Source: CAYXSX01 sp964467925 (GTDB taxonomy: Bacteria > Pseudomonadota > Alphaproteobacteria > Micavibrionales > Micavibrionaceae). Taken from it: 64,000 bases of DNA. The stretch covers positions 186,001-250,000 of the forward strand of contig CAYXSX010000001.1 in the NCBI GenBank assembly GCA_964467925.1, read 5' to 3'. The first letter of the stretch is position 1. Each line of letters opens with the position of its first letter. The translations under genes were made by a program, and so were the position numbers. Below, in pieces: positions 34,492 to 42,131 of the stretch. A model generated the notes under the pieces. The model did not search any database. It worked only from the letters and a program-made list of their open reading frames with translations, and was not told the DNA's origin.

Positions 34492-35055
34492 ATGGCTGAC
34501 AATGACAATAAACTAGGTTTTTTAGCAGGTGATCACGTAGTTTACCCCGCCCACGGCGTAGGTAAAATTGAAGGCGTGGAAACACAAACCATCGCCGGGA
34601 TGGAAATCCGCCTTTACACCATCAGCTTTGAAAAAGACCGTATGCGCCTTAAAATTCCAGTCATGAAAGCCGAGGAATCCGGCCTGCGTAAACTTTGCAC
34701 GAAAGACCGTCTGAAAGATGCGATGGCCACTCTTCAGGGCCGCGCCCGCATCCGCCGCACAATGTGGAGCCGCCGCGCACAGGAATACGAAATGAAGATC
34801 AATTCCGGCGACCCTGTAGCCATCGCCGAAGTTCTTCGCGACCTGAAACGCAGCAATGACGATAACGAGCAGTCATATTCCGAGCGTCAGATTTACCAAT
34901 CCGCGCTGGAGCGTCTGGCCCGCGAAGTTGCCGCCGTAAAGGAAATTCCGGAAAGCAAGGCAACCGAGCAACTTGAGAAAGTTCTGGGCAAAAGCGCGGC
35001 AGCAGCAGCAGCTCCCAAGGCCGCCAATTCCGATTCCAAGAAAAAAGCCGCCTAA
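34492..35055 (+). CDS. carD: CarD-family transcriptional regulator (CdnL-like)
   Basis: Binds the RNA polymerase beta subunit and stabilises open complexes, often at ribosomal promoters. The 187-residue protein has the CarD_CdnL/TRCF RNAP-interaction domain (FLAGDHVVYPAHGVGKIEGVETQTIAGMEIRLYTISFEKDRMRLKIPV, residues ~6-55) and the helical DNA-binding domain (WSRRAQEYEMKINSGDPVAIAEVLRDLKR..., SYSERQIYQSALERLAREVA). Its C-terminus is an Ala/Lys-rich tail. It is a single gene with its own promoter, long leader and terminator. Confidence 0.94.
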   Translation: MADNDNKLGFLAGDHVVYPAHGVGKIEGVETQTIAGMEIRLYTISFEKDRMRLKIPVMKAEESGLRKLCTKDRLKDAMATLQGRARIRRTMWSRRAQEYEMKINSGDPVAIAEVLRDLKRSNDDNEQSYSERQIYQSALERLAREVAAVKEIPESKATEQLEKVLGKSAAAAAAPKAANSDSKKKAA

Positions 35056-35079
35056 GGCCTTTTTGAAAAAACAATACCA

Positions 35080-35110
35080 AACAGCCCGCCCTTACAGCGG
35101 GCTGTTTTTT
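35080..35110 (+). terminator. Rho-independent terminator of carD
   Basis: AACAGCCCGC (35080-35089), a 7-base loop, GCGGGCTGTT (35097-35106) and a run of T. A textbook hairpin 25 bp after the carD stop. Confidence 0.9.
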
Positions 35111-35128
35111 ATTACTAGCTTTCTCTTC

Positions 35129-35254
35129 GTCACCTCCGAGGCCTGCGCAGCAGGCTTATACTTCGGGGGTCTGGAATGCGGGCAGCTCCGCTGCCCACCT
35201 TTATCCGGATCCCCGCTGTGCAAACGTTGCTAAAGCAACGTCGCTGGGATGACA
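35129..35254. repeat. Composite palindromic repeat in the carD downstream gap
   Basis: Outer ends CGTCACC and GGGATGACAG-type are inverted. Inside are three short stems: GCCTGCGCAGCAGGC (35141-35155), GGGCAGCTCCGCTGCCC (35180-35196) and CGTTGCTAAAGCAACG (35225-35240). It has the structure of a mobile palindromic element (REP/MITE-like) and fills the region between carD and the phosphatase-like gene. Confidence 0.7.
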
Positions 35255-35268
35255 GACAGAAAACGGTA

Positions 35269-35288
35269 TATCCACAGAGTTATCCACA
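35269..35288 (+). other. Two DnaA-box-like sequences
   Basis: TATCCACA (35269-35276) and TTATCCACA (35280-35288) lie in tandem 3 bp apart; the second is a perfect match to the DnaA box TTATNCACA. No dnaA, dnaN or other origin gene is near, so an origin is unlikely; a DnaA-regulated or incidental site is possible. Confidence 0.35.
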
Positions 35289-35388
35289 ACCTGTTTGCTA
35301 TTACCCTGATTCTGTTGTAGACTTATAAGTACTTACGGGAACTCTTCCCGCCTTGCCTCGAATTTCTAATACGAAATTTCAAATCAAA

Positions 35389-36237
35389 ATGACCGCTTGT
35401 TGCATATCGCACAATCAAAAGCCGCAAGATAAACGCTTCCAGTCTCTGGGAGCGCCGAAGGATCGTAACCGCGTCTGGGCGGTTTCCGCGATCCACGGCC
35501 ATGCCGATAAACTTACCGCCATTCACGATGCTATATTCGAACGCTTTCGCGCGGGCGACAAACTTGTTTATCTCGGCAACTATACCGGTTACGGCGACCA
35601 ATCGGTTGAAACCGTCGACGAGCTTCTGACCTTCCGGCGCATGCTGCTTTCCTGCCGCGGCGTGGTTCCGGATGATATTGTCTATTTACGCGGAGCGCAG
35701 GAAGAAATGTGGCAAAAACTGCTCCAGCTTCAATTCGCTACCGATCCCACCAATGTCCTTCTCTGGATGCTGGCAAACGGCCTTGCCGCCACGCTGCAAA
35801 GCTACGGCCTGTCCGCTCATGACGGAATAGAATCCTGCCGCAAGGGCGTGCTTGGCATAGGTAAATGGACCGACGCCATCCGCGCCGTTATCCGGCATCA
35901 TCCCGGCCACGAAATCCTGGGGACGCAGCTTATGCGCGCCGCCTTTACCGATGAAGAGCAGGACCACCCCCTGCTCTTTGTGCATTCAGGCCTCGATGCT
36001 TCCAAATCCCTGCCCGAACAGGGCGATAATTTCTGGTGGCCGCGCAAGAATTTCGAAGACATCCACGATGCCTATAGACCGTTTGACAAGGTCATACGCG
36101 GATATGATCCCGCTCATAAGGGCTTCCACGCCAATTGTGTCACCGCCACGATAGACGGCGGTTGCGGCTTTGGCGGGGCACTGATCGGCACCAGCTTCGA
36201 TAACGCCGCCGTGATGGGCGATGTGCTGGAAGCTTAG
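35389..36237 (+). CDS. Degenerate calcineurin-like phosphoesterase (predicted pseudoenzyme)
   Basis: 282 residues aligned to the serine/threonine phosphatase pattern but with its metal ligands replaced: GDIHG reads SAIHG (33-37, D34 is Ala), GDYIDRG reads GNYTGYG (63-69; N64, G67, Y68), GNHE reads GAQE (102-105). The later His motif FVHSGLD (~198) and IRGYDPAHKGF remain. Surrounding residues (HADKLTAIHDAIFERFRAGDKLVYLG) are well kept, so it looks like a maintained protein that lost catalysis. Start at ATG 35389; an in-frame TTG lies 36 bp upstream. It precedes rpoH by 151 bp. Confidence 0.75.
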   Translation: MTACCISHNQKPQDKRFQSLGAPKDRNRVWAVSAIHGHADKLTAIHDAIFERFRAGDKLVYLGNYTGYGDQSVETVDELLTFRRMLLSCRGVVPDDIVYLRGAQEEMWQKLLQLQFATDPTNVLLWMLANGLAATLQSYGLSAHDGIESCRKGVLGIGKWTDAIRAVIRHHPGHEILGTQLMRAAFTDEEQDHPLLFVHSGLDASKSLPEQGDNFWWPRKNFEDIHDAYRPFDKVIRGYDPAHKGFHANCVTATIDGGCGFGGALIGTSFDNAAVMGDVLEA

Positions 36238-36338
36238 GCCCTCCTCTTTCTCCCCATTTTTGCCAAAATTTTTGTAAGTTTTTTGTAACTTTTTGTGATC
36301 TGAAACGTATGTATAGACGTAGCAAATAGGACAAAATC

Positions 36339-36357
36339 GATCCGGATAGGCCGGATC
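36339..36357 (+). other. Hairpin in the rpoH 5' region
   Basis: GATCCGG (36339-36345), loop ATAGG, CCGGATC (36351-36357): a perfect 7-bp stem ending 31 bases before the rpoH ATG. The Shine-Dalgarno GAGGG at ~36376 lies outside it, so it does not directly hide the start site as a classic thermosensor would. Confidence 0.4.
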
Positions 36358-36388
36358 ATGTAAAATATACAGCAAAGAGGGCAAAAAG

Positions 36389-37288
36389 ATGGCACATATC
36401 GACGATCCACAGACACAAAAAGCAAACATGGATTATATCAAAACGTCCATGAACGCCCCGTTGCTTGAAAAAGAGCACGAGCTCGACCTCGCCCGCCGCT
36501 GGATTAACGATCAGGACGAAAAGGCCCTGCACGAGCTTATTAATTCCTATACCCGCCTTGTGGTCTCCATGGCGTCCCGCTTCCGCAATTACGGCCTGCC
36601 CATGGGCGACCTTATTCAGGAAGGGAATATCGGCCTGATGCAGGCTGCCAACCGCTTCGATCCCGAGCGTGACCTGCGGTTTTCCACCTATGCTTCATGG
36701 TGGATCCGCGCCGCTATTCAGGACTATGTCTTGCGCAACTGGTCGATCGTGCGTACGGGCACGACTGCGGCTCAAAAATCCCTGTTCTTCAATCTGCGCC
36801 GCCTGCGCTCTCGCATCGAAACCCGCGTTGAGGGCGAAGGGCTGGACGATGAGGGGCGCGAGGAAATCGCGGGTGAACTGGGCGTAAAGCTTAAAGACGT
36901 TGTAGACATGGAAGGCCGCCTTGCCGCCGGAGATAAATCTCTTAACGGCAAAATAAGCCAGAGCGCCGAAGGCGGTGAAACCGAGTGGCAAAGCTTTTTG
37001 GCCGATGAACGCCCCGACCCCGAAGAGGTCGTGATCGGCATGAAAGACGCCAAAACGCGCTCCGAATGGCTGAACAAGGCGCTTTCAACGCTGAACGAGC
37101 GCGAACAAACTATCATCCGTGAACGCCACCTTAATCAGGAGGCCGTGACGCTGGAAACGCTGGGCAAGGAACTAGGCGTAAGCAAGGAACGCGTACGCCA
37201 GCTTGAACAGCGCGCCATGGGTAAATTGCGCGAATCCATGGTCGGCCTTACCGGCGGCGACACATCTCAATTGTTTTCGGGAAACTGA
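36389..37288 (+). CDS. rpoH: RNA polymerase heat-shock sigma factor RpoH
   Basis: 299 residues. Sigma region 2 (ELINSYTRLVVSMASRFRNYGLPMGDLIQEGNIGLMQAANRFDPERDLRFSTYASWWIRAAIQDYVLRNW), the RpoH box AAQKSLFFNLRRLRSRIE that marks sigma-32 and FtsH/DnaK control, then region 4 (LNEREQTIIRERHLNQEAVTLETLGKELGVSKERVRQLEQRAMGKLRE). AGAGGG precedes the ATG. The gene is monocistronic with a GC-rich hairpin after its stop. Confidence 0.96.
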   Translation: MAHIDDPQTQKANMDYIKTSMNAPLLEKEHELDLARRWINDQDEKALHELINSYTRLVVSMASRFRNYGLPMGDLIQEGNIGLMQAANRFDPERDLRFSTYASWWIRAAIQDYVLRNWSIVRTGTTAAQKSLFFNLRRLRSRIETRVEGEGLDDEGREEIAGELGVKLKDVVDMEGRLAAGDKSLNGKISQSAEGGETEWQSFLADERPDPEEVVIGMKDAKTRSEWLNKALSTLNEREQTIIRERHLNQEAVTLETLGKELGVSKERVRQLEQRAMGKLRESMVGLTGGDTSQLFSGN

Positions 37289-37333
37289 CGCTTTGCGTAC
37301 CCTCGCGTAGAGCGGCTTGAAGTTTTCCGACCG

Positions 37334-37365
37334 GGCCGGGCTGTTGCTCCCTCTTCAGCCCGGCC
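37334..37365 (+). terminator. GC-rich hairpin after rpoH, likely terminator
   Basis: GGCCGGGCTG (37334-37343) and CAGCCCGGCC (37356-37365), a perfect 10-bp stem with a 12-base loop, followed by TACTT but no long T run, so terminator strength is uncertain. Confidence 0.6.
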
Positions 37366-37436
37366 TACTTATGCCTGACGAATTCCTTCTGCATCACCCC
37401 GTCGTCCTGAGCCATCCCCGTCATCCTCAGCCCCCT

Positions 37437-37512
37437 GTCATCCTGAGCGAAGCGAAGGATCTCTTCGAACAGTCAGAGAGATCCTTCATGCCTGAAGGCC
37501 TTCAGGATGACA
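37437..37512. repeat. Dispersed palindromic repeat, GTCATCCTGAG family, copy 2
   Basis: Starts TGTCATCCTGAGCGAAGCG, contains GGATCTC and GAGATCC (inner inverted pair), ends CTTCAGGATGACA. Two broken arms of the same element, GTCGTCCTGAGC (37401-) and GTCATCCTCAGC (37420-), lie just upstream, suggesting repeated insertion at this spot between rpoH and the M48 gene. Confidence 0.8.
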
Positions 37513-37524
37513 AAACTTCTCTGC

Positions 37525-38979
37525 CTACTTCACCACCATCTTATAACGCTCTCCTGCCTGAAGGGGTGCGCCGGGCAATAGGCCGTTCAGAATGGCGAAA
37601 CGCTCTTCCTTGTAATCGTTAAACGGCATCTGGCGGGCCAATCCGGCCATGGTGTCGTTTACGCCCGCAGGCACGATATCGATGCGGTAGGGGCGAACCT
37701 GCTGCTTCTCCGATGCGCTTAACAACCGGAAGCTATAGGTGGCTCGTTTCAAACCATCCATCTCACCCGCATCCGTGCCGGGCGGAATGGCGATCTGGAA
37801 CCGCGCAAAGCGGTCGGGCGCATAGGCAATGGCCACAACGCGGATTGTCGCAGGCTTGCCGTTGACCTGCCCGTTAAACGCGGCGGCTGCGGCGTTCATG
37901 CCGTTCACCGTAATACGTTCGGGATCGGTCAGCTTCGCCTCTCCGTTCATCCAGCCTTGGGTCAAATATGTATAAGCATCCATGTTGTTCGGGTTTCCGG
38001 CCATGTCGAAAATAATGATCGGCCCGTCTTTGGACACGGCAACCACTTCGCTCGCGCCATTGGCGATCTGGTAACCGCGCGGCACGTGGAAGGCAAAACC
38101 TAAGCCGGGGTGATAGAAATCAGAACCGCTGTCGCTTTCGCGCACGAAGCCCTGCCGCGCACTATCGCCATAAACGATACCGTCAATTTTTTGCAGGTAT
38201 CCCTCGCGGTTAACCGTTCCGCCCGCTGCGGCGACCGTTTCCGCACGTGTCTTGTTCACGCGCTCATCCGTGGCCGGGTGGGTAGAAAAATAACTCGCCC
38301 CCGAATCCTCTTTCCCCTGAAGGCGGTTTTCCAATGCACTGTAGCGCTGCAGCGAGGTCAGGAAGCTGGTCGAGGCACGCGGGTCATACCCTGCGCGGGC
38401 CATATAGCGAATGCCAAGCGTATCGGCCTCGTTTTCCTGCGATCTTGAATAGGATTTAAGATAAAGGTCAGAACCGAGACCCAGCGCCTGCGACACGCCC
38501 GTTTGTCCTATCGCGACCGATAAAATAGACGTGCCCAGCGACGTCACAACGCCGCGCGAATAGCGTTCTGCCGAATGCCGCCCGGTAATGTGCCCCGCCT
38601 CGTGGCCCAATACGCTGGCCAGTTCCGCCTCGCTGTTTGCCAATGCCAGAAGTCCGCGCGTGATATAGATATATCCACCCGGCAGCGCGAATGCGTTCAC
38701 GACCGGAGAATCCAGAACAAAGAATTTATACTCCACATCCGGACGCTCGGTATCGGAAACCACTTTCGCGCCCACGGCGCTGACATAGGACTGCACAGCC
38801 TGGTTCTCATAAAGGCCGAATTGTGCCAGTATCTTTTCGTGCTCTTCCGCGCCGACCTGATTTTCCTGTTCCGGCGACATGAGGGCGGTAAACTGCGTGG
38901 CGCCTGTGGCGGGGTTTGTGGAACACCCTGAAAGAAAAAGCGCAGCCAAAGCAACGGTAACGATGAACAAATATCTCAT
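37525..38979 (-). CDS. M48-family metalloprotease lipoprotein (BepA-like)
   Basis: Periplasmic zinc protease, 484 residues. The lipoprotein signal MRYLFIVTVALAALFLSGCSTN has lipobox LSGC (Cys19). The HExxH zinc motif is in LGHEAGHITGRHSAERYSRG (~136-155), with the downstream glutamate in ENEADTLGIRYMARAGYDP. The C-terminal ~60 residues (PYRIDIVPAGVNDTMAGLARQMPF..., GERYKMVVK) look like a LysM/SH3-like domain. BepA-type proteases watch over outer-membrane protein assembly. Start at ATG 38979, overlapping the divergent nuclease gene's start by 17 bp. Confidence 0.9.
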   Translation of the reverse strand: MRYLFIVTVALAALFLSGCSTNPATGATQFTALMSPEQENQVGAEEHEKILAQFGLYENQAVQSYVSAVGAKVVSDTERPDVEYKFFVLDSPVVNAFALPGGYIYITRGLLALANSEAELASVLGHEAGHITGRHSAERYSRGVVTSLGTSILSVAIGQTGVSQALGLGSDLYLKSYSRSQENEADTLGIRYMARAGYDPRASTSFLTSLQRYSALENRLQGKEDSGASYFSTHPATDERVNKTRAETVAAAGGTVNREGYLQKIDGIVYGDSARQGFVRESDSGSDFYHPGLGFAFHVPRGYQIANGASEVVAVSKDGPIIIFDMAGNPNNMDAYTYLTQGWMNGEAKLTDPERITVNGMNAAAAAFNGQVNGKPATIRVVAIAYAPDRFARFQIAIPPGTDAGEMDGLKRATYSFRLLSASEKQQVRPYRIDIVPAGVNDTMAGLARQMPFNDYKEERFAILNGLLPGAPLQAGERYKMVVK

Positions 38980-39784
38980 AATCCTGATTCTGACCTTTGT
39001 TGGTTTCGTAACTATTATATGTAGTGCCCTGCCTGCCCGTGCGCAAGACCGGCTTCCGCAAGGCGATTTTTCCGCCCTGAAAAAAACGGATGAGGCCGTG
39101 GTGGCGCAAGTCATCGACCCGCAAACCTTAAGCCTTTCGGATGGCCGCGTGCTACGCCTGAGCGGCCTTGATCTTTCCGATTACAACCCGTCAGAGCCGG
39201 GCAATTTCTCCCTCGCCGCGCTTGTTATTCTCCGCGATATGTTGGAGGGTAAAAACATCACCATCTATCAAACGCCCGATAATGATAAGGGACGGATAAA
39301 CCGGATGGGCCATATGCTCGCCCATGTCGAACGCTCCAGCGACCGCGCATGGGTGCAGGGTTCCCTGCTCGCCCTCGGCCTTGCAAGAGTGCGCAGCACT
39401 TCTTCTAACCATGAAATGACCGCGCAGATGTATGCTCTTGAAACCGTGGCGCGTGCCGAGAAAATCGGCCTCTGGGGAAACCCGCGCTTTACCGTGCTTA
39501 CCCCCGAAACGGCGCAAAACGGCATCGGCGGTTTCGGAATTGTGGAGGGCACGGTTTATTCCGCCGCACTAAAAAATAACCGTATTTACATTAATTTCGG
39601 ACCCGACTGGCGCGAAGACTTCACCCTCTCCCTAACTTCCGAAGCTAAGCGCGAGCTTTCGAAACAAAACCTCGATCCGCTGAACTGGGCGGGCAAACGC
39701 GTACGCGGTCGCGGCTGGCTGGAAGAATATAACGGCCCGTCCATCGAAATCGATCATGCCAGCGCGATCGAGCTTCTGAATTAA
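38963..39784 (+). CDS. Exported thermonuclease (SNase-like) family protein
   Basis: 273 residues: signal peptide MNKYLIILILTFVGFVTIICSALPARAQ, then an SNase/TNase domain: VVAQVIDPQTLSLSDGRVLRLSGLDLSDYNPS..., ITIYQTPDNDKGRINRMGHMLAHV and SLLALGLARVRSTSSN, where catalytic Arg and acidic residues of the family are expected. The C-terminal OB-like part (GIVEGTVYSAALKNNRIYINFGPDWREDF) is unusual and may be a second OB-fold domain. Its start lies 17 bp inside the opposite-strand M48 gene's start, so both signal sequences share the same DNA. Confidence 0.8.
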   Translation: MNKYLIILILTFVGFVTIICSALPARAQDRLPQGDFSALKKTDEAVVAQVIDPQTLSLSDGRVLRLSGLDLSDYNPSEPGNFSLAALVILRDMLEGKNITIYQTPDNDKGRINRMGHMLAHVERSSDRAWVQGSLLALGLARVRSTSSNHEMTAQMYALETVARAEKIGLWGNPRFTVLTPETAQNGIGGFGIVEGTVYSAALKNNRIYINFGPDWREDFTLSLTSEAKRELSKQNLDPLNWAGKRVRGRGWLEEYNGPSIEIDHASAIELLN

Positions 39785-39859
39785 TATCCTGCCCATAGAC
39801 AAACCGCGCATCAGCTTTTATGGTGTTGGCTTCAAATATTAACATCTTAACGAAAGACC

Positions 39860-40879
39860 ATGAGCGCCAGCCGTATCAATCCCTATACTCAGGAATCGCG
39901 CCCTGCTTCCAAAGCGCCGCGCACATCCCCGCTCATGGATTTATTTCCAGCCATCACCCCCTATTCCACCGGATTCTTAAGCGTGGACAGCGGGCACGAG
40001 CTTTACTGGGAACAAAGCGGCAATCCCGACGGCGTACCAATCCTCCTGCTTCACGGCGGTCCCGGCGCAGGGGCAACCCCCATGCACCGCCGCTTTTTCG
40101 ATCCGGACCATTACCGCATTATCATCATGGATCAGCGTGGCGCTGGCCGCTCTACTCCGCTCGGCGGGATTGAGAACAATACAACCGCGCATCTGGTGGG
40201 CGATATCGAAGCCCTTCGCGAACATCTTAATATCAATCGCTGGCATCTTTTCGGCGGATCGTGGGGTAGCACGCTGGCACTGTCCTACGCCGCGCAATAT
40301 GCGCAAAACTGCATCAGCCTGATCCTGCGCGGTATATTCCTTTGCGAGCAAGAGGAAGTTAACTGGTTCCTTTACGGTATGAGAACGATTTTCCCCGAAG
40401 CCTGGGACCAGTTCGCCGGATTGCTTGAGCCTGAAGAGCAGGATAATTTGCTTACCCATTACTACGCGCGACTGACTGGAAGCGACGAAAAAGCGGCGAT
40501 CGAGGCCGCCATACGCTGGGCGCTGTATGAGGGGGCGTGTTCGTCCCTGTTGCCCAATTACGAAACCATCACCACCGATGAACAGAAACAGCACGCACTC
40601 GCCCTTGCCCGGATCGAGGCGCATTATTTCAAAAACGAAATCATCGGCGCAGAAAACTCTCTGCTGGCTAGGGTTGATTCTTTCCGGCACGTTCCGACCA
40701 CCATTATACAAGGGCGCTATGACGTTATATGCCCCATGATGACGGCGAATAAGCTTCATCAACACTGGCCCGAGGCAGATTTTATCGTCGTGCCCGATGC
40801 GGGCCATTCGGCGCTCGATCCCGCTTTGCGCTCCCGCCTGATCAATGCCACGGAAAACGCCAAAACGCTCAAATACTAA
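39860..40879 (+). CDS. pip: Proline iminopeptidase
   Basis: Removes N-terminal proline from peptides (S33 family). 339 residues: HGGPGAGATPMHRRFFDPDHYRIIIMDQRGAGRSTP is the oxyanion/NxGPG region, GGSWGSTLALSYA the nucleophile elbow (Ser134), LARIEAHYFKN the family helix, GRYDVICP holds the acid and PDAGHSALDP the His. It is in line with pgk 41 bp downstream but with a poor ribosome-binding site at ATG 39860; a later ATG at 39935 (MDLFPAITPYSTGF) is possible and matches the family start better. Confidence 0.92.
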   Translation: MSASRINPYTQESRPASKAPRTSPLMDLFPAITPYSTGFLSVDSGHELYWEQSGNPDGVPILLLHGGPGAGATPMHRRFFDPDHYRIIIMDQRGAGRSTPLGGIENNTTAHLVGDIEALREHLNINRWHLFGGSWGSTLALSYAAQYAQNCISLILRGIFLCEQEEVNWFLYGMRTIFPEAWDQFAGLLEPEEQDNLLTHYYARLTGSDEKAAIEAAIRWALYEGACSSLLPNYETITTDEQKQHALALARIEAHYFKNEIIGAENSLLARVDSFRHVPTTIIQGRYDVICPMMTANKLHQHWPEADFIVVPDAGHSALDPALRSRLINATENAKTLKY

Positions 40880-40920
40880 ACTGATACTCGCTACCTCTAA
40901 ACAAGAAGGAAAAAGAAAAA

Positions 40921-42126
40921 ATGGATTTTACATCAATCAAGGATATGGCTTTAAACGGCAAGACGGTATTGCTGCGCGCCGATCTGAACGTCCCGGCCCA
41001 GAATGCCCGTGTCACCGACACCACACGTATCGATCGTCTGAAACCCACCATTGATTATCTGCGCGAGGCAGGCGCGAAAATCCTCGTCCTGTCGCATTTC
41101 GGTCGGCCCGACGGCGAACAAAACCCGCAAATGTCGCTCGCTTTTCTCGTTTCCGCGCTTCAGGACAGCTGGGACGTAGCAGTAAAATTCGCCCCTGATT
41201 GCGTCGGCGATGCAGCGAAAAAAGTTGCCGACTCGCTGTCCCCCGGCGAAGTAGCCCTGCTGGAAAATTTGCGCTTTCACAAGGGAGAGGAAGCCAACGA
41301 CCCGCATTTCAGCGCCAAGCTCGCCGATCTTGGTGACGTCTATGTGAACGATGCTTTTTCCGCCGCACACCGCGCCCATGCCTCCACCGAGGGTATTACG
41401 CACTTGCTCCCTTCCGCTGCCGGCCTCTTGATGGAGCAGGAATTAAACGCCCTGTCGCGCGCTCTGGAGGCACCGCAAAAACCCGTTATAGCGATTGCTG
41501 GAGGATCAAAAATATCAACTAAACTCAATGTGTTGCTGAATCTTGTTAAGAAAGTAGATTATCTAGTTTTGGGCGGTGGTATGGCCAATACTTTTCTCTA
41601 TGCCGAAGGGGCGGAAGTCGGCGGCTCACTCTGTGAAAGAGATATGGTCCACGAAGCGCAAGACATCATGAAAGCAGCCGACAAAGCCGGTTGCCGTATC
41701 ATTCTTCCCTGTGATGCCGTATGCGTGGAAAATCTCGCGCCCGATGCGCCATTCGAAATTTACGACACGCAGGAAATTCCCGCCGACCGCCGCGCGATCG
41801 ATATCGGCCCGAAAAGCATTATCGAAATCACGGAAATTATGGCCTCCTGCAAAACGCTGGTCTGGAACGGCCCCATGGGCGTATTTGAAATCAAGCCCTT
41901 CGATAACGGCACCAACGCGCTCGCCAAAACAGCCGCCGAACTCACCAAGGAGGGAGATCTTGTCAGCGTGGCGGGCGGCGGCGATACGGTTGCGGCGCTG
42001 GAAAATGCAGGCGTGCGTGATGACTTTACTTACATCTCGACTGCTGGCGGCGCGTTCCTAGAATGGTTGGAAGGTAAAACCCTGCCCGGCGTCGCCGCGC
42101 TTTTGGCCGCCCGTAAAGCAGACTAA
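40921..42126 (+). CDS. pgk: Phosphoglycerate kinase
   Basis: Glycolysis/gluconeogenesis: 1,3-bisphosphoglycerate plus ADP to 3-phosphoglycerate plus ATP. 401 residues: LLRADLNVPAQNARVTDTTRIDRLKPTIDYLREAGAKILVLSHFGRPDG, FVNDAFSAAHRAHAS, ALEAPQKPVIAIAGGSKISTKLNVL, VWNGPMGVFE and SVAGGGDTVAAL, all intact. Shine-Dalgarno AAGAAGG lies before the ATG. It stands without gap or fba neighbours in this window. Confidence 0.97.
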   Translation: MDFTSIKDMALNGKTVLLRADLNVPAQNARVTDTTRIDRLKPTIDYLREAGAKILVLSHFGRPDGEQNPQMSLAFLVSALQDSWDVAVKFAPDCVGDAAKKVADSLSPGEVALLENLRFHKGEEANDPHFSAKLADLGDVYVNDAFSAAHRAHASTEGITHLLPSAAGLLMEQELNALSRALEAPQKPVIAIAGGSKISTKLNVLLNLVKKVDYLVLGGGMANTFLYAEGAEVGGSLCERDMVHEAQDIMKAADKAGCRIILPCDAVCVENLAPDAPFEIYDTQEIPADRRAIDIGPKSIIEITEIMASCKTLVWNGPMGVFEIKPFDNGTNALAKTAAELTKEGDLVSVAGGGDTVAALENAGVRDDFTYISTAGGAFLEWLEGKTLPGVAALLAARKAD

Positions 42127-42131
42127 AAATT

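Noticed and set aside
35113..35352. Replication origin near the DnaA-box-like pair
   Set aside because: Only two boxes, no A+T-rich unwinding region and no origin-associated genes nearby.
36695..37116. Antisense frames inside rpoH and similar short frames elsewhere
   Set aside because: They are shadows of conserved genes with no ribosome-binding site or domain.
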